Assembly (NCBI GenBank): GCA_964485515.1
Contig: CAZALT010000147.1
Coordinates: forward strand, 1 to 8,643
DNA: 8,643 nucleotides
Direction of reading: 5' to 3'
Origin: CAZALT01 sp964485515
GTDB taxonomy: Bacteria; Actinomycetota; Acidimicrobiia; Acidimicrobiales; Acidimicrobilacustridaceae
The translations under genes were made by a program, and so were the position numbers. Position 1 is the stretch's first letter. The number at the start of each line of letters is the position of its first letter. This document shows, piece by piece, positions 1-6,156 of the stretch. The notes beneath the pieces are model-generated. The model saw only the letters and a list, made by a program, of their open reading frames with translations. It was not told where the DNA came from and made no database searches.

Positions 1-941
1 CTGCCGAGCTCGTCACCGACGCGTTGTCCATGGCGAAGGCGGCCAGCCTGGCCCGGGTCGACACCGACGTCCGGCGCGAGGTGTTCACCCGCGACCTCGC
101 CAAGCTGCTCGACGTCATCGGACCGATGGACAACGACGACGCCACTCGGCTCATCAACTACTGGTCGCGCCTCGCCGACGACGAGCTCGACATCAAGCCG
201 TCCGACGCCCGCGACCGGCGGCACCTGCACGTGTCGCGCACGTTCGAGGGCATGGTCGTGCTCGATGGTCTCCTCGATCCCGAGACGGCGGCCATCGTGC
301 TCGCCGCCCTCGACGCGCTCGACGAGCCCGATTCGATCGACGGCCAGACGCTGCCCCGTACCCCTGGTCAACGCCGCGTCGACAATCTCGCCGAGATGGC
401 CCGTCGCTCGCTCACCACCGACGGCCACCTCGATCCCGACAAGACCGTCAACGTCGTCGTCGATGCCGACCTCGTCATGGGTGCCGACCTCGATGTCGAG
501 TGCGACGACACCTGCGAAACCGGTTGCGAGGGGCATGCTCCCCGAGCGCGTTCCGCTGGCGACGTGATCGGCAAGCAGTGCGAGATCGTCGGCCACGGCT
601 CGGTGAACCCGAAGCACGTGCAGAAGATGCTGTGCGACAGCTGGATCTGCCGGGTCGTGATGGGTGCCGACGGTGTCGTGCTCGACATGGGTCGTCGCAA
701 GCGACTGTTCTCCCCGGCACAGCGTCGGGCCATCATCGCCCGCGACCCGCATTGCGTCGTCGGCGGATGCCGACAACCCGCTGATCGATGTCACATCCAC
801 CACGTGAATCCCTGGCATGAAGGTGGCGAGACCAACGTCGACGACGGTGCCCCCGTGTGCTGGGGTCACCACCACATGATCCACGACAAGGGTTGGATAC
901 TCCGAAGAGTCGACGGCCAGTGGCACGCCATCAAGCCGTGA
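1..941 (+). CDS. DUF222 / HNH endonuclease domain protein (REP13E12-type), 5' end outside window
   Basis: The C-terminal part of a DUF222-HNH protein. The frame is open from base 3 with no convincing start; a TTG at 24 and an ATG at 30 lie inside what looks like coding sequence, and family members usually have 400-500 residues against about 313 here, so the gene most likely begins upstream. The DUF222 part shows the family pattern R-x-L-x-VSRTFEGM followed by LDPETAA and TPGQRRVDNLAEMARRSL (about 216-415). A segment like LCDSWICRVV leads into the HNH domain (about 700-930), with CVVGGC, CHIHHVNPW (789-815), GGET, and CWGHHHMIHDKGW. The HNH His residues and the paired Cys are present, so the nuclease site looks intact. 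HNH domains cut DNA with a single metal ion. The biological role of the DUF222 family is unsettled; copies are numerous in actinobacteria, and phage phiRv1 integrates in one in Mycobacterium. A Cys cluster at 501-536 is not something I expect in the family. Confidence 0.88.
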   Translation, partial: AELVTDALSMAKAASLARVDTDVRREVFTRDLAKLLDVIGPMDNDDATRLINYWSRLADDELDIKPSDARDRRHLHVSRTFEGMVVLDGLLDPETAAIVLAALDALDEPDSIDGQTLPRTPGQRRVDNLAEMARRSLTTDGHLDPDKTVNVVVDADLVMGADLDVECDDTCETGCEGHAPRARSAGDVIGKQCEIVGHGSVNPKHVQKMLCDSWICRVVMGADGVVLDMGRRKRLFSPAQRRAIIARDPHCVVGGCRQPADRCHIHHVNPWHEGGETNVDDGAPVCWGHHHMIHDKGWILRRVDGQWHAIKP

Positions 942-966
942 CGCGTGCTGTCATACGCGGTACCTT
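938..966 (+). promoter_or_regulatory. Promoter of the antitoxin-toxin locus
   Basis: A GTGACG -35-like box (938-943, overlapping the stop codon of the HNH gene) is separated by 17 nt from a TACCTT -10-like box (961-966). The antitoxin ATG at 973 follows after 6 nt, which is where transcription would start, so the mRNA would be leaderless. No Shine-Dalgarno sequence precedes the ATG, which fits. This is a sequence match only. Confidence 0.5.
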
Positions 967-977
967 GCCTGTATGAC
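950..977. promoter_or_regulatory. Inverted repeat around the -10 box, likely autoregulatory operator
   Basis: GTCATAC (950-956) and GTATGAC (971-977) form a perfect 7-bp inverted repeat with a 14-nt spacer. The arm centres are 21 bp apart, about two helical turns, so both face the same side of the DNA. The repeat brackets the putative -10 box (961-966), and its right arm covers the antitoxin start codon. Antitoxins with ribbon-helix-helix folds commonly repress their own promoter by binding such sites. Binding by the adjacent protein is inferred. Confidence 0.5.
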
Positions 978-1245
978 GATGCTTAGCCTGCGTGTCGACG
1001 ACGAGCTCGCTCGTGAGATCCGCGCGTGGGCCGATGAGTTGGGCGTCGACCGCTCCGAGCTGTTGCGCGACGCCATCCGACGTGAGCTCAAGCGCCTGCG
1101 AGCCGAGGAGGACGCGAGGCGGTGGGAGGAGCAGCCGCTCACCGATGAGGAGCGAGCGTTCATGGACGTGAGCGACTGGGGACCGGCCGAGGACTGGTCC
1201 GATCTCGTGGCGTGGCTCGACGAACGAGATCGCACGCCGAGCTGA
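973..1245 (+). CDS. Ribbon-helix-helix (CopG-like) antitoxin of a MazEF-type module
   Basis: A 90-residue protein with a ribbon-helix-helix DNA-binding fold: strand MLSLRV (residues 3-8), a first helix over about 9-24 and a second over about 26-42 containing DRSELLRDAIRRELKRL. The second half is charged and acidic, with a Trp-rich end (WGPAEDW at 69-75, then WLDERD), the sort of tail that such antitoxins wrap around a MazF toxin. Its stop codon shares one base with the start of the MazF-like remnant (TGATG at 1243-1247), the usual coupled antitoxin-toxin layout. The first ATG (973) is chosen because it sits 6 nt after a -10-like box; an ATG at 979 is the alternative. The protein probably represses its own promoter through the inverted repeat at 950-977. 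As the partner toxin appears broken, the gene may now act only as a repressor, or as an antidote to a related toxin elsewhere. Confidence 0.82.
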   Translation: MTMLSLRVDDELAREIRAWADELGVDRSELLRDAIRRELKRLRAEEDARRWEEQPLTDEERAFMDVSDWGPAEDWSDLVAWLDERDRTPS

Positions 1246-1394
1246 TGCGGCGCGGTGAGGTGTGGTTCGCCAACGTGCCCGGTGGCGATCGCCCAGTCCT
1301 CGACCGAAGCGAGTTCCGCCGCCTCATCACGACCGTGGCTCCGCATCGTATGGAGCAGATCTGCGTCACTCTCAACGCTGCGCTGGGCTGCTGA
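1245..1394 (+). pseudogene. MazF/PemK-like endoribonuclease toxin, internally deleted remnant
   Basis: A 49-codon open frame starting at the ATG that overlaps the antitoxin stop. Residues 1-19 (MRRGEVWFANVPGG then DRPVL) match the first strand and loop of MazF toxins, including Arg16 of RPVL, which corresponds to the catalytic Arg (Arg25 in Bacillus subtilis MazF). From residue 20 the sequence (RSEFRRLITT, then PHRMEQIC and ALGC) matches the end of actinobacterial MazF proteins, which read roughly LPR-x-x-FRRR-I followed by a final helix ending in GC. About 50-60 middle residues are missing, including the strands with the second catalytic residue (Thr48 in B. subtilis MazF) and the VVNFDNI segment. 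The frame is kept across the junction near 1299-1306. Intact relatives are about 100-110 residues. RNase activity is not expected, but a small protein able to touch the antitoxin could still be made. The alignment is from memory of the family. Confidence 0.72.
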
Positions 1395-1421
1395 CCGCTC
1401 ACCCGCGTCACGGCCAACGCG

Positions 1422-1427
1422 TACCCT
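1422..1427 (+). promoter_or_regulatory. -10-like box for the HsdR-like gene, leaderless start
   Basis: TACCCT fits the actinobacterial TANNNT -10 consensus and ends 7 nt before the ATG at 1435, placing the transcription start at or near that ATG. No Shine-Dalgarno sequence lies between the end of the toxin remnant (1394) and 1435. No good -35 box is visible at the right distance (TCACCC at 1399-1404 is poor). This suggests the HsdR-like gene has its own promoter apart from the toxin-antitoxin locus. Confidence 0.42.
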
Positions 1428-1434
1428 TCTCGCC

Positions 1435-4400
1435 ATGGCGGTCGACGAGACAGGATTCGAGACGTTCATCACCGACTGGTTGGTGACCAACGGCGGGTGG
1501 GATGCCGTCAAGGTCGGCAACCACGCCGGCCAGCCCGGCCGTCCCGGCGACTTCGACCCCGTGCTCGGCCTCGACACGGCTGAGCTGTTCGAGTTCATCG
1601 GCACCACCCAGGGCACGGTGTGGAACAAGCTGCGCGACCTCCACGGCGGCGACGCCGACACCGCCCAGCAGAAGTTCAAGGCCCGGCTGGCCAAGGAGCT
1701 CGACAGCAAGGGCACCGTGCACGTGCTGCGCCACGGGGTCATCGACCTCGGCGTCGAGATCCGCCTCGCCTACTTCGCCCCGGCGTCAGGGCTGAACGAA
1801 GACCTGCTCCAGCTCGTCGACGCCAACCGGCTCACCATCACCCGCCAGCTGCCCTACGACGCAGGATCGAACAAGTCGCTCGACCTGTGCCTGTTCGTCA
1901 ACGGCATCCCCGTGGCCACCGCCGAGCTCAAGAACCTCCTCACCGGGCAGGGCCTCGAGCACGCCAAGCAGCAGTACCGAGCCGACCGCGACCCCAAGAA
2001 CGTCACGCTCGGGCGGCGCGCCGTGGTGCACTTCGCCGTCGATCCCGACAACGTCGCCATGACCACGAGGCTCGCCGGCGAACGAACCCGGTTCCTGCCC
2101 TTCGACCGGGGTGACGACGGGGGAGCGGGCAACCCGGCCAACCCCGACGGCCACCGTTCGTCGTACCTGTGGGAGCGGGTGTGGCCGCGCGACGGCTGGC
2201 TCGACCTGCTCCAGCGCTTCATCCACGTCGACAAGCCCGAGCCGGGATCGAAGTCGCCGCCGTCGGTCATCTTCCCGCGGTTCCACCAGTGGGACGCCGT
2301 GCGCACGCTCGAGGCCGCCGCCCGGGTCGAAGGCCCCGGTCACGACTACCTGATCGAGCACTCGGCCGGTTCGGGCAAGTCGAACACCATCGCCTGGCTC
2401 GCCCATCGCCTGGCCGTCCTGCACGACCACGACGACAAGAAGGTGTTCGACAAGGTCGTCGTCATCACCGACCGCCGCGTGCTCGACAGCCAGCTCCAGA
2501 GCACCGTGTACCAGTTCGAGCACGCCCACGGCTTCGTCGAGAAGATCACCGAGAGCTCGGCACAGCTCGCCGACGCCCTGGCCGGGCACCAGGCCCGCAT
2601 CATCATCACGACGCTCCAGAAGTTCCCGGTCGTGCTCAAGAACGGCGTCGACCTCCCCGACCGCAGCTACGCCGTGATCGTCGACGAGGCGCACTCGTCG
2701 CAAACCGGTGAGGCGGCGAAAGACCTCAAGCTCGTGCTCAGCGCCGGCGAACCCGAACAAGAGCTCACCGCGGCCGAGATCGAAGACGCCGAACTGGTGG
2801 CCGAACCCCCGAACCCCGCCGAGGACGCCCTCATCAAGGCCGCGGGCGGTCGAGGGAGGCAGCCCAACATCTCGTTCTTCGCCTTCACCGCCACCCCCAA
2901 GGGGCGCACCCTCGAGCTGTTCGGCCGGCGCAACAGCGAGACGAACCGCTACGAGCCGTTCTCGCTGTACTCGATGCACCAGGCCATCGACGAGGGCTTC
3001 ATCCTCGACGTGCTCGCCAACTACGTCACCTACAAGACGTACTGGAACATCGAGAAGACGGTGCTCGACGATCCGAACGTCGCTCCGGGCAAAGCCCAGG
3101 CTGCCATCGCCAAGTTCGTGAACCTCCACGAGCACAACCTGGCCCAGAAGTCCGAGATCATCGTCGAGCACTTCCGCCGGCACATCGCCCACCGCATCGG
3201 CGGCAAGGCCAAGGCCATGGTTGTCACCTCGTCCCGGCTCCACGCCGTGCGCTACCAGCAGGCCCTCAAGGCGTACATCGCCGAGCACGGCTACGACCTC
3301 GGGGTGCTGGTGGCGTTCTCCGGCTCCATCGACGACGGCTCGGTCGACGGGCGACCCCTCACCGAGGCCAACCTCAACGGCGTCCCCGAATCGCAGACCG
3401 CCGCCGAGCTCGCCACCGACGACTACCAGGTGCTGGTGGTGGCCGAGAAGTACCAGACCGGCTTCGACCAGCCGCTGCTGTGCGCCATGTACGTCGACAA
3501 GACCCTGACCGGCCTCGCCACCGTGCAGACGCTGTCCCGGCTCAACCGCATCCACCCCGACAAGCGCCAGGACGACGTGTTCGTCCTCGACTTCCGCAAC
3601 GACGCCGACGACGTCCGGGCGTCGTTCGAGCCCTGGTACGGCAAGACGGTGGCCCCGCCCACCGACCCCAACCTCCTCTACGACACCCGCACCGCGCTCG
3701 ACCCCTTCGGGGTGCTGTGGATGGACGAGATCGAGCATGCCGTCCACCTCCTGGTCGGTCCCGACACCGTGGCGAACCACGGCCGAATCCACGCCGCGAT
3801 GGCCCCGGCGGTCGACCGGTTCCACGCCCTCGACGAGGAGGAGCAGGCCGCGTTCCGGGACGGTTCGAACCGCTTCGTCCGCACCTACTCGTTCCTGTCC
3901 CAGGTCGTGCCGTTCACCGACCCGAAGCTCGAGCGCGACTTCCTCTACGTCAAGGCGCTCGTGGCGCTCCTCGGGCCGGGCGACCGCAACGGTCTCGACC
4001 TCGGCGCTGCCGTCGAGCTGTCCCACCTGCGCGTCGAGGAGACCTTCGCCGGCTCACTGTCGCTCGACCCCGACGACGGCGAGGTGTCCACGATCTTCGC
4101 CGGGTCCGGGCCGGTGCACGCCCCCGACGAGGTGCCGCTGTCGGTCGTGGTGGCCAAGCTCAACGAGCGCTTCGGCACGGACTTCCTCCCCGGCGACGTC
4201 GTGGCCTTCTTCGGGACGCTCACCGACAAGCTCGCCGAACATCCCGAGATGCAGCAGGCGGCGGCCGCCAACGACATCGCCGGGTTCAGCCTGGTCGCCG
4301 ACAAGGGCATCAAGAGCGGCGTCATCGACCAGCTCGCCGTGGCCGAGGAGATGGCCATCCGCTACCTCGACGAACCCGACTTCGAGCGGGCCGTCCTCGA

Positions 4401-5028
4401 GATCTACCTGCCGCTCCTGCACAGCAAGGCCAAGGTCGCGCACCAGGAGCACTGCCCCATCGGCGAGCTGCTCGGCCCGGACAAGGAGAGCGGCACCCTC
4501 GAGTACAAGGCGACGCTGCGCACCCACGCCGAGGACGGGGCGGGCCGGGACGGATCGAGCCGCGTCCGGGGTGAGGTGTTCAAGCCCATCGAGACGGCGA
4601 CGATCAAGACGGTCGCCGCCTTCGCCAACTCGGGGGAGGGCGGCACGCTGCTCGTCGGCGTGCGAGACGACGGAACCGTGCACGGGCTCGACCTCGACTA
4701 CCGGACGTTGCGCCGCCGGGACAAGCCCGACGCGGACGACCGCGACCTGTTCCAGCTCCACCTGGGCAACATCGTGAGCCAGGCGATCGGGCCCGCGGCA
4801 ACGGCCAACGTCAGCGTGCAGATCCACACGGTCGACGGCCACGACCTCGCCCGGGTCCACGTCCGGCCCAGCGGCTTCCCCGTCGATGCCGAGGTGACCG
4901 TCCCGGGCACGGGCGCCGACAAGGGCAAGCTCGTGAAGAAGACCGCCTTCTACATCCGCCGCCTCAACGCCACCGTCGAGCTCGACGACATGGAGCGCGA
5001 CAAGCACCGAGCGTCGCGCTGGGGCTGA
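1435..5028 (+). CDS. Solitary type I restriction R subunit (HsdR)-like nuclease-translocase with C-terminal AlbA_2/Schlafen-like domain
   Basis: A 1197-residue protein. The N-terminal domain carries the PD-(D/E)xK nuclease motif seen in HsdR: Asp150 in SLDLCLFVNGIP, then Glu164 and Lys166 in AELKN, followed by a Q-x-x-x-Y-like element (HAKQQYRADRDP). The SF2 translocase follows: Walker A SAGSGKS (310-316), VVITDRRVLDSQL, IITTLQKFP, DEAH (417-420), FTATPKG (484-490), YQTGFD (673-678) and QTLSRLNR (698-705). A helical region like that of HsdR runs to about 1000. Residues about 1015-1185 are an extra AlbA_2/Schlafen-like domain: SGTLEYKATL, VAAFANSGEGGTLLVGVRDDG and, near the end, FYIRR. HsdR proteins move along DNA and cut it, but normally need HsdM and HsdS for recognition; neither is in the window. 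The ATG at 1435 is chosen because it follows a -10-like box and begins the recognisable domain; the frame is open back to 1255 but that stretch overlaps the toxin remnant and looks non-coding. hemB follows after 45 bp. A defence role is likely; how it recognises a target is unknown. Confidence 0.9.
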   Translation: MAVDETGFETFITDWLVTNGGWDAVKVGNHAGQPGRPGDFDPVLGLDTAELFEFIGTTQGTVWNKLRDLHGGDADTAQQKFKARLAKELDSKGTVHVLRHGVIDLGVEIRLAYFAPASGLNEDLLQLVDANRLTITRQLPYDAGSNKSLDLCLFVNGIPVATAELKNLLTGQGLEHAKQQYRADRDPKNVTLGRRAVVHFAVDPDNVAMTTRLAGERTRFLPFDRGDDGGAGNPANPDGHRSSYLWERVWPRDGWLDLLQRFIHVDKPEPGSKSPPSVIFPRFHQWDAVRTLEAAARVEGPGHDYLIEHSAGSGKSNTIAWLAHRLAVLHDHDDKKVFDKVVVITDRRVLDSQLQSTVYQFEHAHGFVEKITESSAQLADALAGHQARIIITTLQKFPVVLKNGVDLPDRSYAVIVDEAHSSQTGEAAKDLKLVLSAGEPEQELTAAEIEDAELVAEPPNPAEDALIKAAGGRGRQPNISFFAFTATPKGRTLELFGRRNSETNRYEPFSLYSMHQAIDEGFILDVLANYVTYKTYWNIEKTVLDDPNVAPGKAQAAIAKFVNLHEHNLAQKSEIIVEHFRRHIAHRIGGKAKAMVVTSSRLHAVRYQQALKAYIAEHGYDLGVLVAFSGSIDDGSVDGRPLTEANLNGVPESQTAAELATDDYQVLVVAEKYQTGFDQPLLCAMYVDKTLTGLATVQTLSRLNRIHPDKRQDDVFVLDFRNDADDVRASFEPWYGKTVAPPTDPNLLYDTRTALDPFGVLWMDEIEHAVHLLVGPDTVANHGRIHAAMAPAVDRFHALDEEEQAAFRDGSNRFVRTYSFLSQVVPFTDPKLERDFLYVKALVALLGPGDRNGLDLGAAVELSHLRVEETFAGSLSLDPDDGEVSTIFAGSGPVHAPDEVPLSVVVAKLNERFGTDFLPGDVVAFFGTLTDKLAEHPEMQQAAAANDIAGFSLVADKGIKSGVIDQLAVAEEMAIRYLDEPDFERAVLEIYLPLLHSKAKVAHQEHCPIGELLGPDKESGTLEYKATLRTHAEDGAGRDGSSRVRGEVFKPIETATIKTVAAFANSGEGGTLLVGVRDDGTVHGLDLDYRTLRRRDKPDADDRDLFQLHLGNIVSQAIGPAATANVSVQIHTVDGHDLARVHVRPSGFPVDAEVTVPGTGADKGKLVKKTAFYIRRLNATVELDDMERDKHRASRWG

Positions 5029-5035
5029 TCGCGGG

Positions 5036-5066
5036 CTGACCGGGGGAGAAGAGCCCCCGTTAGGGT
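5036..5066 (+). promoter_or_regulatory. Putative hemB promoter, leaderless start
   Basis: TAGGGT (5061-5066) is a TANNNT -10-like box ending 7 nt before the GTG at 5074. CTGACC (5036-5041) shares TGAC with the -35 consensus at a 19-nt spacing, longer than ideal. The same layout is seen before the antitoxin and the HsdR-like gene. The G/C inverted repeat at 5041-5059 lies in the spacer. Confidence 0.42.
5041..5059. repeat. G/C-rich inverted repeat between the HsdR-like gene and hemB
   Basis: CGGGGG (5041-5046) and CCCCCG (5054-5059) form a perfect 6-bp stem with a 7-nt loop, 12 bp after the HsdR-like stop codon. It could be a terminator for the HsdR-like gene; there is no U-tract, but tail-less hairpin terminators have been proposed in actinobacteria. 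It also lies between the putative -35 and -10 boxes of hemB, so an operator role is the alternative. Confidence 0.4.
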
Positions 5067-5073
5067 GTCCCCC

Positions 5074-6156
5074 GTGAGCTTCCCTCAGCGGCGGATGCGC
5101 CGACTTCGCCGCACCGCAACGCTTCGTCGGCTCGTGGCCGAGACCACGCTGTCGGTCGACGACCTCATCGCCCCGCTGTTCGTGCGCGAGGGCATCGACG
5201 CGCCCGAGCCCATCGCGTCGCTGCCCGGCGTGCACCAGCACACGATCGACTCCCTCGTCGCCGAGGCGCGCTCGCTCGTCGAGCTCGGCGTTCCCGCCGT
5301 TCTGCTGTTCGGCGTGCCGCTCGACAAGGACCCCGAAGGCCTCGGGGCGTCCGACCCCGACGGCATCGTCCAGGTCGCCCTGCGGGCCCTGCGCGACGAG
5401 GTGGGCGACGACCTCGTGCTCATCGCCGACCTGTGCCTCGACGAGTACACCGACCACGGCCACTGCGGGCTGCTCGCCCCCGACGGAACCGTCGACAACG
5501 ACGCCACCCTCGACCGCTACGCCGAGGTGGCGGTCGCCCAGGCCGAGGCCGGGGCCGACATCGTGGCGCCATCCGGGATGATGGACGGCCAAGTGCTCGC
5601 CATCCGCGACGCGCTCGACGAAGAGGGCTTCGACCACATCGGTGTCCTCGCCTACGCGGCCAAGTACGCATCTGCGCTCTACGGCCCGTTCCGCGACGCG
5701 GTCGGCGTCGAGATCGCGGCCACAGAGCTCGCCGGTGATGGGCAGGTCGAGGGAGACCGGCGCGCCTACCAGCAGGACCCGCGCAACGTGCGGGAGTCGC
5801 TCGAGGAGATCCGCGCCGACATCGGCGAGGGCGCCGACATCGTCATGGTCAAGCCGGCCATGTCGTACCTCGACGTCATCGTCCGGGCCCGGGCCGAGAC
5901 CGACCTGCCGATCGCGGCCTACCACGTGTCGGGCGAGTACGCGATGGTCAAGGCCGCCGCGGCCAACGGCTGGATCGACGGCCAGGCAGTCGCCGTCGAG
6001 CAGCTCACCGCCATCCGCCGCGCCGGCGCCGACATGATCCTCACCTACTTCGCCCGCGAGATCGCCGAGCTGCTCGCCTCCCGCTCGAGCGGCGGAGCGC
6101 GCCATGTCCAGAACCCGCCCGAGCGACGAAGCGCGGGAAGCAAGGAGCAATCGTGA
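5074..6156 (+). CDS. hemB: Porphobilinogen synthase (5-aminolevulinate dehydratase)
   Basis: A 360-residue cytosolic enzyme that condenses two 5-aminolevulinate molecules into porphobilinogen, the second common step of tetrapyrrole (haem, cobalamin) synthesis. It is recognised along its whole length: RRLRRTATLRRLVAET, then LIAPLFVREGI, LFGVPLDKD and DPDGIVQVAL. The two Schiff-base lysines are Lys197 (YAAKYAS) and Lys260 (MVKPAMSYLD). The metal-site segment has Cys121, Asp123 and Cys131 (CLDEYTDHGHCG): Asp replaces the middle Cys of the classic three-Cys zinc site, a variant I recall in other actinobacteria. Start: GTG at 5074 gives the typical SFP-x-x-R beginning; a GTG at 5065 in frame overlaps the -10-like box and is less likely. 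The C terminus has about 20 extra, low-complexity residues after LLASR, and this stretch also holds the hemL ribosome binding site. It overlaps hemL by 4 bp. Confidence 0.96.
   Translation: MSFPQRRMRRLRRTATLRRLVAETTLSVDDLIAPLFVREGIDAPEPIASLPGVHQHTIDSLVAEARSLVELGVPAVLLFGVPLDKDPEGLGASDPDGIVQVALRALRDEVGDDLVLIADLCLDEYTDHGHCGLLAPDGTVDNDATLDRYAEVAVAQAEAGADIVAPSGMMDGQVLAIRDALDEEGFDHIGVLAYAAKYASALYGPFRDAVGVEIAATELAGDGQVEGDRRAYQQDPRNVRESLEEIRADIGEGADIVMVKPAMSYLDVIVRARAETDLPIAAYHVSGEYAMVKAAAANGWIDGQAVAVEQLTAIRRAGADMILTYFAREIAELLASRSSGGARHVQNPPERRSAGSKEQS
6142..6147 (+). promoter_or_regulatory. Ribosome binding site of hemL
   Basis: AAGGAG lies 5 nt before the GTG start at 6153, within the end of hemB. 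It is the only strong Shine-Dalgarno sequence I see before a start in this window. It supports the GTG start and translation of hemL from a shared mRNA. Confidence 0.75.

Noticed and set aside
1212..1244. Longer version of the MazF remnant starting at GTG 1212
   Set aside because: The extra 11 residues overlap the antitoxin; MazF proteins begin with M-x-RGE-x-W, matching the ATG at 1245.
1255..1434. N-terminal extension of the HsdR-like protein by 60 residues
   Set aside because: The stretch is Ser/Arg/Ala-rich, overlaps the better-matching MazF remnant in another frame and includes the putative -10 box; the recognisable domain starts at 1435.
1786..4026. Long open frame on the minus strand (746 codons) opposite the HsdR-like gene
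   Set aside because: It is antisense to a gene with clear motifs throughout, its translation is a biased Val/Gly/Glu/Arg mix with no recognisable domain, and such frames are expected in GC-rich coding DNA.
5065..5073. Upstream GTG start for hemB
   Set aside because: It overlaps the TAGGGT box and would add three residues not typical of the family; GTG 5074 is better placed.
6081..6092. 12-bp perfect palindrome CCGCTCGAGCGG
   Set aside because: It lies within the coding end of hemB, encodes an ordinary Ser/Arg stretch, and G/C-rich palindromes of this size arise readily in such DNA; nothing nearby suggests a function.
4054..6150. Long open frame on the minus strand (698 codons) across the HsdR-like gene and hemB
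   Set aside because: It spans two unrelated well-supported genes and an intergenic gap on the opposite strand, with no motif of its own.
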